Part shown: positions 8,383 to 14,482 of the stretch, piece by piece
How positions within the stretch are numbered: position 1 is the stretch's first letter
Layout: the number at the start of each line of letters is the position of its first letter
NCBI GenBank assembly: GCA_022822125.1
Contig: JAJECF010000235.1
Coordinates: 1-15,147, forward strand
Source: Alphaproteobacteria bacterium
GTDB taxonomy: Bacteria > Pseudomonadota > Alphaproteobacteria > Bin95
Direction: 5' to 3'
Length of the DNA: 15,147 nucleotides
Made by a program: the position numbers and the translations under genes
Notes under the pieces: model-generated
What the model was told of the DNA's origin: nothing
Database searches by the model: none
The model's input: only the letters and a program-made list of their open reading frames with translations

Positions 8383-8766
8383 CTAGAATTTCGGCCTTTG
8401 GAGCTGCTGGTCCTGGTCGAGCTGGAAGCTCTCCACCGCCCTCTCCAGAAGCGTCGGACCCGCCGCCAGTGCGATCGCGACGATGAACACCACGACCGGG
8501 ACCGTCAGCCCGCCGCGCTGCTGATTGTCGACATGGCCCTTCACCTTGAGCGCGGCATAGCCGAAGCAGAACGCCGACAGCAGGTAGAACACCCAGGCCA
8601 GCAGGCCCATCAGATCGTCCAGTTCGTTTTCGGCCGCCCGGGCCAGGTCGCTCAGCTTCTTCGCCTCCGCCGGCAGCGCCGTCGCCAGCAGGCCCGCCGC
8701 AGCGAACGCCACGCCCAGCGCAAGCGCTTTCCTCCATCCCGCTCTTCCTTTCCGAGCCGCTTTCAT
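8383..8766 (-). CDS. traR: DotP/IcmD (TraR)-like small inner-membrane protein
   Basis: The 127-residue product has a signal peptide (about 1-35, ending ALPAEA), a short polar helix, a membrane segment at about 53-73, the loop LKVKGHVDNQQRGGLTVP, a second membrane segment at about 88-104 and a short polar tail. The loop with Lys, His and Asp-Asn between two helices is the hallmark of the IcmD/TraR family, inner-membrane parts of type IVB systems. Length agrees with IcmD (about 130). The start at 8766 is chosen because AAGGAG lies 7 bases ahead and the signal peptide begins there. An upstream start at 8817 would add 17 basic residues and overlap the previous gene. The gene lies between the small membrane proteins and dotO, as icmD does apart from the missing icmJ. 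Confidence 0.78.
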   Translation of the reverse strand: MKAARKGRAGWRKALALGVAFAAAGLLATALPAEAKKLSDLARAAENELDDLMGLLAWVFYLLSAFCFGYAALKVKGHVDNQQRGGLTVPVVVFIVAIALAAGPTLLERAVESFQLDQDQQLQRPKF

Positions 8767-8773
8767 CGTCCGT

Positions 8774-8779
8774 CTCCTT
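8774..8779 (-). promoter_or_regulatory. Ribosome binding site deciding the traR/dotP start
   Basis: The minus strand reads AAGGAG followed by 7 bases and ATG (8766). It lies in the 35-base gap, the largest spacing in the gene cluster. It favours the short signal-peptide start over an in-frame start at 8817. Confidence 0.8.
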
Positions 8780-8801
8780 CTCTGCCGCCAAATGTCATGC
8801 C

Positions 8802-9158
8802 TTACCGGTCCCGCCATCCCGGCGGGCGCAGCTGGTCAAGCAACCAATCCCCCTCCAGCGCCCAGCCAGCCGCAATCAGCGCTGCTCCGAACACCACGGT
8901 CGCCACTGCGCCGCCCCATGGGACACGTCGTTCCTTCTGGACCGACCACAGCGCCCGCAGACACGCTCCACCCACAAGCACTGTCCCCAGGACCCAGAAC
9001 AGCTTCAGCACCAGGGCCGGCATTGGCGGACCGATCCTCAGGAGCAGGTCCTGCGCCATCGGCCCGTAAGGCTTCGCTCCTGCCGGCCCAGCGCCGAACC
9101 CCGCAAGCAGGACAGCCGCGCATGATCCCGTCGGCATGTTCCGCGCCCACGCCTTCAT
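8802..9158 (-). CDS. Small two-helix membrane protein of the DotE/DotP type
   Basis: The 118-residue product has a probable signal peptide (about 1-28, ending GAGPAGA), a polar stretch, a membrane segment at about 47-69, a charged loop WSVQKERRVP, a second segment at about 82-100, and a polar tail. This is the same plan as the DotP-like protein encoded just downstream and as each half of the DotE-like protein encoded upstream, although the loop lacks the usual His-Asp-Asn. The ATG overlaps the previous stop as ATGA. It may be an extra paralog, or a diverged form of a small membrane protein found at this place in IncI loci (traS region). Legionella has only icmC and icmD here. I give no symbol. 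Confidence 0.75.
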   Translation of the reverse strand: MKAWARNMPTGSCAAVLLAGFGAGPAGAKPYGPMAQDLLLRIGPPMPALVLKLFWVLGTVLVGGACLRALWSVQKERRVPWGGAVATVVFGAALIAAGWALEGDWLLDQLRPPGWRDR

Positions 9159-9688
9159 ATCGGCACCGCCTGTATGCCGAGCGTGCTCTGCAGCGCCCGC
9201 ACGAGCCCGGCCATGTGCCAGCACATCACCCCGCCCAGCAGGTAACAGCCCGCCTGCGTCAGCGTTGCCTGCCCGCGCCCGTCCACCGCGTGCTTCAGCA
9301 CGAAACAACCTCTCAGGAACGCGAACAGCCCGATCCATGCCACGACCGCGAACGCCGCCTGCACCGCTGCGCCGAACCGCTGCCATTCCCCCGAAGCGGG
9401 CGGAATCCAGGCCATCGCCGACGCCGCCTCGCGGTCGGCCCCGAACACCGATTCCCCCGAGGCGATGAGCATGTCCGGCAACCGCACCAGCACCACCGCC
9501 AGCAGAAACACCAGCGCCGTTCCGGTCCCGGTCCCCGGCCAGTGTCCCCCTGCATGCCTGAGAACACGCAGGCACCCGCCCATGAAGCAGAACGCTGCGA
9601 GCAGATAACAGACGACGCTCATCAGCGCCCGGAGCGCAATGTCGACGTCCTGCACCAGCGCCTGGAACGCCGCTTCGAGACCGTTCAT
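9155..9688 (-). CDS. traQ: DotE/IcmC (TraQ)-like four-helix inner-membrane protein
   Basis: The 177-residue product has no cleavable signal and four membrane segments at about 20-42, 57-76, 108-130 and 143-165. The first pair is joined by LRVLRHAGGHW and the second by FVLKHAVDGRGQ, so the protein looks like a tandem duplication of the two-helix DotP unit. Length and topology fit TraQ of IncI plasmids and IcmC/DotE of Legionella (about 180-195 residues). The start overlaps the dotG stop as ATGA. In the reference loci dotF/traP lies between dotG and dotE; here they abut, so dotF is absent from its usual place. The exact role is unknown in the family; it is an inner-membrane part of the apparatus. 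Confidence 0.78.
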   Translation of the reverse strand: MNGLEAAFQALVQDVDIALRALMSVVCYLLAAFCFMGGCLRVLRHAGGHWPGTGTGTALVFLLAVVLVRLPDMLIASGESVFGADREAASAMAWIPPASGEWQRFGAAVQAAFAVVAWIGLFAFLRGCFVLKHAVDGRGQATLTQAGCYLLGGVMCWHMAGLVRALQSTLGIQAVPI

Positions 9689-10953
9689 TGCCGCTCGCTC
9701 CGCACAGGCAGTCCGGCGAACGGCCTCTGACCGTTATCGATCCTGGCGGCCGGACCGCTGCGCCGCGAGGACGCGATCTCCCTTCCCGACACCGCGACTT
9801 CGCCGTTTCCGGCGCGCTCCGGCGTTCCGGTAATGACCAGCACCAGCTCCGTATTCACCGGCACACGAACGGTCGGCCCCTGCGGCACTCCCTCGAGCAG
9901 CACTTCCCCGGCGCTCCTGGCCGCCGCCGCCGCGCCGGCATAAACCTGCTGCCGGTGCGACGGCGCCTGGCTCTCCACCGTCACCGTCTCTCCGGAAGCG
10001 CCTCTGGTCACAATGCGCGCCGTCTGCGCCGCCGCCTCGAGGAAGCCGCCTGCAAATGCGACCGCCGACGGCAGCAGCACCCGCTCGAACCAGTGCCTGT
10101 CGACCTCGCCCTCAATGCCGTAGCACGCGCAGCCCGGGTCCACCGCCCAGCCCTCAACGTCCCAGCTCTCCCGGCCCACCGACAACCGGTCGATCCGGAT
10201 CACGAGGCGGTCCCGGACCCGGTCGAACTCTCCGGTCGCTACGGCTCCGTCCAGGGGCGGCTCCAGGACTTCGAGAATGACGGGTCCCGGAAAGTCGCTG
10301 TTCGCCTCATAGAGCGCCCTCGCATAGAGCCCCGCTCCCGGCTTCAGCCCTGCAAGGACGGGCGGCAGGCCCTCGGCCCGCCCTTCAAATCCCGGGTCCG
10401 CGCCGGACTCTTCCTCGGCCTGAGGGCGTTCATGGGCCACCCAGACCATCTTTGCCCGGGGCGCCGCGAGCACGTCCAGGAGAGCATCCAGAGGCGACGC
10501 ATCTCTCTCCTGCTTCTGCTTCCGGTCCGGCAACCGCTCGCCCAGCCGCGCCGCAGGCGGGTCGGTTCGTCCTTGCGCCTCTGCCGGCCGCTCCGGAGGC
10601 GGCGTCTCCTCCACCAGCGCCGGCGCGGGCTTCTGCGGCTCCGGCGCCTCCGCCCCCGGCATCGCCGCCGGCGGCGGCCGGTCCGGGCGCGTCGGCCGGT
10701 CGAAGGTCGGCGAGAAACTCTCGCCTCGTTCCATGGCTTCCTGCCTGCGCCCGGCATCGTCGCGCTCGATCGCCTCGCGATAGGCGTCCGTTCTCGGCTT
10801 CTCCGGGTCGAACACGACATCGCTGCCATCCCTCTGCGCCCATGCCGCGGACCCGAGAGCCAGCCAGGTCGCGAGCCCCAGCGCCGCCCCGCACCAGGCC
10901 AGGCCCGGGCGCCACTCCCGCGCCGGCACCACCGGAGACGTCCCGCCGCCCAT
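9685..10953 (-). CDS. traO: DotG/IcmE (TraO)-like VirB10-type core-complex protein
   Basis: DotG spans the envelope and, with DotH, forms the central channel. This 422-residue protein has one N-terminal membrane segment (about 18-38), an acidic and Pro-rich linker (about 85-135), and a C-terminal VirB10-like domain from about 200. The motifs there are GAGLYARALYEANSDFPGPV (207-226), a beta-rich stretch with VEGWAVDP (266-273), then EVDRHWFERVLLPSAVAFAGG (283-303) and VPVNTELVLVITG (364-376). Length matches TraO of IncI plasmids, and the long repeat region of Legionella DotG is missing. Two cysteines (275, 277, motif CAC) lie in the periplasmic domain. The chosen ATG at 10953 begins right before the membrane segment. 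A longer frame upstream would run through the HU gene and is a shadow. Confidence 0.87.
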   Translation of the reverse strand: MGGGTSPVVPAREWRPGLAWCGAALGLATWLALGSAAWAQRDGSDVVFDPEKPRTDAYREAIERDDAGRRQEAMERGESFSPTFDRPTRPDRPPPAAMPGAEAPEPQKPAPALVEETPPPERPAEAQGRTDPPAARLGERLPDRKQKQERDASPLDALLDVLAAPRAKMVWVAHERPQAEEESGADPGFEGRAEGLPPVLAGLKPGAGLYARALYEANSDFPGPVILEVLEPPLDGAVATGEFDRVRDRLVIRIDRLSVGRESWDVEGWAVDPGCACYGIEGEVDRHWFERVLLPSAVAFAGGFLEAAAQTARIVTRGASGETVTVESQAPSHRQQVYAGAAAAARSAGEVLLEGVPQGPTVRVPVNTELVLVITGTPERAGNGEVAVSGREIASSRRSGPAARIDNGQRPFAGLPVRSERQ

Positions 10954-10961
10954 ATTCCGGT

Positions 10962-11291
10962 TCAGCTCCCCGCCTCCGGGTTCACGGCCCGCTTCAGCGT
11001 CGGCGACGGCACGAACCGCACCGCCTTCGACGGCGGCGCCGTTTTCTGCTCGCCCGTGCGGAAATCGCGATATTTCCGCCGCCCGCTCTCCGTGACCACG
11101 AATGTCCCGAAGCCGCGCAGCACCACCCGGTCCCCGGCCGCGAGCCGCGCCGCGATCTCCTCGACCACGACCCCGACCGCCCTGGAAGCCTTCTCCCACG
11201 AGAGCCCGGCCTTCTCCTCGACCGCCTTCACGAGCTCCGTCCGGCCCGTCGCCGCCAGGGACCTTCTGCCTATCTCTGTCGTCCTCGCCAT
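10962..11291 (-). CDS. HU/IHF-family DNA-bending protein encoded inside the secretion operon
   Basis: The 109-residue product carries a full HU/IHF fold after a 16-residue basic extension: helices RTELVKAVEEKAGLSWEKAS and VVVEEIAARLAAGD, the family signature GFGTF at 60-64, and the two-stranded DNA-binding arm around 65-91. Alignment without gaps to the HU arm puts RDFRTG (75-80) on the usual RNPxTG, so Phe77 replaces the proline that normally wedges into the minor groove. The gene lies one base after the dotH stop and 8 bases before the dotG start, so it is cotranscribed with the core-complex genes. IncI and Dot/Icm loci have no HU gene here. It might act at the transfer origin, as an autoregulator of the operon, or as a nucleoid protein carried by the element. 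The start is supported by AAGGGAG seven bases upstream. Confidence 0.93.
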   Translation of the reverse strand: MARTTEIGRRSLAATGRTELVKAVEEKAGLSWEKASRAVGVVVEEIAARLAAGDRVVLRGFGTFVVTESGRRKYRDFRTGEQKTAPPSKAVRFVPSPTLKRAVNPEAGS

Positions 11292-11292
11292 T

Positions 11293-12273
11293 TCAGTTCT
11301 CCCTTGCGCGCCGCGGTATCTCCGGACGTTCCAGGAAGGACGCCCGCAGCTCCCGTCCTTCCACCGAAACCATTGCGTAGGGCACGCCGGGCAGCCTGTA
11401 GGCCCAGCGCCCGGACGGGTCCCGCTCCGCCGCCCGCGCGCCCGGGGCGATCAGATACGCCCGCGTCACGAGCAGCAGCTCCTCCCCGAGCCGCCAGGCC
11501 CGCCCGTCGATGCCTTCCACATCGAGCGGCCGCGCGCCCGCCGGCGCCGCGCCCGAAAGCAGCCCCAGAAGCATGTCCGAGCCCGCGTGAAACCCGGCCG
11601 CCGCACCCGCATCGAGCGGATCGGCGTTCGGACCGTCCTCCGGAAGGCGCACCGCCAGGCTGAAATCGACCGCGCCGTCCACCTCTGCCATCACCAGGAT
11701 CAGCGGCTCCGCCAAGCCTTCCAGCATCACCGAGGCATTGCCGGTCAGCCACCGCGCATTCGGCTTCAGATGAAGCAGATGCCCGGCATCGGCCGGCGCT
11801 CCCTCGCCTTCGGCCACCACGAAATTCTCGTTCACCAGCGAGCGCGCGATGGGCCAGGGCGCACCGGTCCGGTCGTAGAACCCGACCGACGTCACATAGT
11901 CGGCATGCACCGCGATCTCCTGGACCGCCCCCGCCCCGAGGCCGTCGAGGTCTATCCGCCGAACCCGCCCGAGCGGCGCTGCCCCGCGCGCCCGCGCCGT
12001 CGCCCTCTGCGTATGCTCCACCAACCGTCCGAAGAGCTCGATCTGCTCTCTCGTGAACGGAAGCCGTGCGCGGCCTGCCGCTGCGGCGTCCTCGTCCGGC
12101 ATCGCATGCTCCGGCCAGACTTCCGCTTCCCTGTCCGGCCCGGAACGGGGGGCTTCCCTCTCCACGGCCGCCGCCGGCGGCGCCGCTTGCTGGCCCGCCG
12201 CCGGCCCTCCCGTCGCCAGGACCGCCAGCACCGCCAGCCCGCAATATCGGCGCCCGATCCGCGACAACGTCAT
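11293..12273 (-). CDS. traN: DotH/IcmK (TraN)-like outer-membrane core protein
   Basis: DotH/TraN is the VirB9-like partner of DotG in the outer-membrane core of type IVB systems. The 326-residue product has a signal peptide (about 1-27, ending GPAAG), an Ala/Pro-rich stretch, the family motif LPFTREQIELFGRLV (71-85), and then a beta-rich domain with TSVGFYDRTGAPWPIA (128-143), VNEN (147-150), HLKPN (168-172) and LAEPLILV (187-194). The C-terminal part (about 200-326) is beta-rich as in TraN. Length equals that of IncI TraN (about 327). The start overlaps the preceding stop as ATGA, with GGGAG upstream. DotH of Legionella is assisted by the lipoproteins DotC and DotD, and neither gene is in this window. 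Confidence 0.87.
   Translation of the reverse strand: MTLSRIGRRYCGLAVLAVLATGGPAAGQQAAPPAAAVEREAPRSGPDREAEVWPEHAMPDEDAAAAGRARLPFTREQIELFGRLVEHTQRATARARGAAPLGRVRRIDLDGLGAGAVQEIAVHADYVTSVGFYDRTGAPWPIARSLVNENFVVAEGEGAPADAGHLLHLKPNARWLTGNASVMLEGLAEPLILVMAEVDGAVDFSLAVRLPEDGPNADPLDAGAAAGFHAGSDMLLGLLSGAAPAGARPLDVEGIDGRAWRLGEELLLVTRAYLIAPGARAAERDPSGRWAYRLPGVPYAMVSVEGRELRASFLERPEIPRRAREN
11299..11305 (-). promoter_or_regulatory. Ribosome binding site of the HU-family gene
   Basis: The minus strand reads AAGGGAG, seven bases before the ATG at 11291 and inside the last dotH codons. It supports the longer start that includes the basic 16-residue extension. Confidence 0.7.
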
Positions 12274-12842
12274 CGCCCCGTCGCTCCCATCTTTCCCAGA
12301 AGAAAATCCGCGATCGCCAGCCCGGACATCCGCTCCGAACGCGGCACGCGCACGACCAGCAGACGCGCCCCCAGCTTCACATCCGCTCGGGCTCCCTCGG
12401 TCATCTCCGCCAGTTGCGGCATCAGCTGCGCGCCGATGAACCAGGTCATCACCAGGTTCCCGACAAAGACCATGATCGGCGAACCCAGCGCCGCCCGGAC
12501 CGCCCGGACCTGTACCGAACGGATCTCCGCAAGCTTCGCCGCAGCCGCGAACAGCCGGGCCGCATCGGCGCGGCCCAGCGCGAAGAACACGATGGCCTCC
12601 GACGGCGGCACCCAGCGCGCCACCTCGACAGCGAAATCGTCGGTCCCCCTGGCCAGCGCCGCCTCCCACTCGCGCAGCATCCCGGCCGTGAACGTCCTGC
12701 CCTTCGCCCGCGTCACCACTTCGAGCGCCTGCGGCATCCCGAACTCGGACCCCAGCATGTCCTGCATCAGGTGCCAGACGTCGATCCGCGCCCTCGTACC
12801 TGCCGCCAGGAACCGCCTCACGAACATCCAGGGGAACCGCAT
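12270..12842 (-). CDS. pilR: Half-length PilR/GspF-type membrane protein with an unrelated-looking tail
   Basis: PilR is the inner-membrane platform protein of IncI thin-pilus assembly and is usually about 360 residues, with two GspF domains. This 190-residue protein has one such domain: the amphipathic start FVRRFLAAGTRARIDVWHLM, the pattern GMPQALEVV (35-43), ALARGTDDFAVEVARWVPPSE (62-82), the helix AARLFAAAAKLAE (94-106), the AALGSPIMV motif (117-125) and one membrane segment (about 123-141) ending near MPQL. The second domain is missing. The last 35 or so residues, with GARLLVVRVPRSE and MSGLAIADFLL, do not look like GspF. They resemble the C-terminal end of IcmL/TraM as I remember it, and traM directly precedes traN in IncI plasmids. 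The start ATG shares one base with the pilQ stop (TGATG). The protein may be a deletion fusion. Confidence 0.72.
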   Translation of the reverse strand: MRFPWMFVRRFLAAGTRARIDVWHLMQDMLGSEFGMPQALEVVTRAKGRTFTAGMLREWEAALARGTDDFAVEVARWVPPSEAIVFFALGRADAARLFAAAAKLAEIRSVQVRAVRAALGSPIMVFVGNLVMTWFIGAQLMPQLAEMTEGARADVKLGARLLVVRVPRSERMSGLAIADFLLGKMGATGR

Positions 12843-14482
12843 CACCCGGCCGCCTCCCCGCCGTCCGAGACCAGCCTCGGCTTCGCCGGCTTCCCGTTCA
12901 GCGCCTCCTCCGCCTCCGCGATCTCGGCACCCTTGAGCAGCGCGTCCTCCGGATCGACCCGGCCCTCGGCGACCGCGCGCCAGACCTTGTGGCCGATCGG
13001 AACGCCTCCCATCTCGTTCACCCAGTAGTTCCAGGCCCCGATCGCATCCCGCTTGCCCACGAACCGCAGATAGCCGTCGTCGGGAACGATCCACTCCGCC
13101 ACCGCGATCGGCCGCGCATAGCCGGACCACGCTTCCAGCCACAGCTCCGAGGCCCCCGCCTGCCGGCAGGCCCCGCACCCATTCGGATCGCGATAGCGCA
13201 CGCCCGGCCCGAGCATGGCCAGCAGAGTTTCCGGAACCGCCGCCCCTTCCGGCCTTTCCGGTTTCGAGCACTTCGGGCACAGCATGCTCACCAGCGTCTG
13301 CTTCATCAGGATGCGCACGTTCCCGCGCTTGGTGACCTCAGCCTCCGTCACCCCCAGGTCCATCAGGCGGAACAGGATCCCGTTCGCGCTGTGAACGTGG
13401 ATCGTCGTCCAGATCTGGTGGCCGCTGTCGATGAACTGCAGCACCTGGCGCGCGCTCATCCGGTCCCTGATCTCGCCCACCATCCCCGACGCCGGATGCA
13501 CCCGCACGAAATGCATCAGCCCTTCCTCGAAGTGCTTCTCCCGCTCCTCCCCGATACCCTTGCCCGACAACGCGATCTGGACCGCGCCCTCGATCTCGTT
13601 CTCGACCGGGTCCTCCAGCGTCACCATGTTCAGCTGGCCCTTGTGCTCCCTCATCTGCAGGTTGAGGTTCACGACCAATGAGGTCGATTTCCCGTCGCCG
13701 GTCTTGCCGCCGATGAAAATGCCGCCGTATTTCGACATCCGGATCTCGCGGAAGATCGCAGCCACCTCCGGCGTGTGGCCCAGGCTCTCCAGCGTCTTGT
13801 CCCTGACCTGGCCGCCCCTGAACAGGCGGATGAAAAGCGCGTGCCCGTCCGGCTCATACGGCCCCGCCTGGCAGCGAAGCGCCGATATCTCCTTCGGCAG
13901 CGGGAACCTCTCCGAAGGCCTGATGCTGAAACCCTGAAAGCGGTCCCGCTGCAGCGAGGTGTGGCGCGAGCCCTCGTCCTTCACGAAGAACAGGAAGCCG
14001 TATGCCTGCTTCGCATCCCGTACGGGGATCGGGTTCCCGATCCGGAACTTCCGGTCGTTGACGATCGCATAGACCCGGCAATCGTCCTGCCCCAGCTGGA
14101 ACACCACGTCCGAGGCCTCGGCCTTCACCGCTTCGGTAAAGATCGACACAAGCCCCTCGACCACCCTCGGGTTCACGTCGAGGACGTCGCCGCCAACCCG
14201 GTTGCCGCGCCAGACCTCGGCAACCTCCTGAAGCGTCCCCGTGCTCTCCCGCAGCACGTCCGGCAGCGCCCCGGACCGCTGCAGCTCCACCAGGACCTCG
14301 CGCACCTCCAGGTCGCCGACGAACCCCTCGGCAATGATCACCCGGCCGTCCGCCCAGACCGCGCAGCGCTCCCGGAACCGCTCGTCCATCCGGCGCCAGC
14401 GAAGCAGCCCGGACGGCATGACCTCCGGCGCGGGCTCGCGAACGAACAGCCCTTTCAGCGCCTTTGCGAAGCCGCCCTTCAT
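12842..14482 (-). CDS. pilQ: PilQ/GspE-type pilus assembly ATPase
   Basis: This cytoplasmic hexameric ATPase drives pilus extension. In 546 residues it has an N-terminal domain (about 1-245), Walker A GGKTGDGKST at 258-267, the Asp box LEDPVE at 289-294, Walker B MVGEIRD at 334-340, the His box TTIHVHSA at 359-366, and a four-cysteine zinc site at Cys402, Cys405, Cys436 and Cys439, as in GspE and PilB. The zinc site and the length argue for PilQ rather than for the shorter DotB/TraJ (about 380 residues). A DotB-like role for the secretion system cannot be excluded, since no DotB gene is seen. The start at 14482 is chosen because it overlaps the upstream stop as ATGA; an in-frame start at 14524 lies inside the previous gene. 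The neighbours, PilP-like and PilR-like, are in the order of the IncI pil operon. Confidence 0.88.
   Translation of the reverse strand: MKGGFAKALKGLFVREPAPEVMPSGLLRWRRMDERFRERCAVWADGRVIIAEGFVGDLEVREVLVELQRSGALPDVLRESTGTLQEVAEVWRGNRVGGDVLDVNPRVVEGLVSIFTEAVKAEASDVVFQLGQDDCRVYAIVNDRKFRIGNPIPVRDAKQAYGFLFFVKDEGSRHTSLQRDRFQGFSIRPSERFPLPKEISALRCQAGPYEPDGHALFIRLFRGGQVRDKTLESLGHTPEVAAIFREIRMSKYGGIFIGGKTGDGKSTSLVVNLNLQMREHKGQLNMVTLEDPVENEIEGAVQIALSGKGIGEEREKHFEEGLMHFVRVHPASGMVGEIRDRMSARQVLQFIDSGHQIWTTIHVHSANGILFRLMDLGVTEAEVTKRGNVRILMKQTLVSMLCPKCSKPERPEGAAVPETLLAMLGPGVRYRDPNGCGACRQAGASELWLEAWSGYARPIAVAEWIVPDDGYLRFVGKRDAIGAWNYWVNEMGGVPIGHKVWRAVAEGRVDPEDALLKGAEIAEAEEALNGKPAKPRLVSDGGEAAG

Noticed and set aside
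5926..9069. Plus-strand open frame of 1047 codons opposite dotO
   Set aside because: Very low-complexity Arg/His/Pro/Gln product with no motifs; the opposite strand encodes an ATPase with Walker motifs in the right places. This is a codon-bias shadow.
9685..11199. Reading DotG as 504 residues starting inside the HU gene
   Set aside because: The added part is the HU gene in another frame; the ATG at 10953 sits right before the membrane segment.
9688..12936. Plus-strand open frame of 1082 codons opposite dotG, HU, dotH and pilR
   Set aside because: It runs antisense across four recognised genes and their joints, and the product is Arg/Pro-rich without domains. Shadow.
12842..14482. Naming the ATPase DotB/TraJ
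   Set aside because: It has a GspE/PilB-type four-cysteine zinc site and about 546 residues, and it sits between PilP-like and PilR-like genes. DotB is shorter and, to my knowledge, lacks the zinc site. A DotB-like role is noted as a possibility only.
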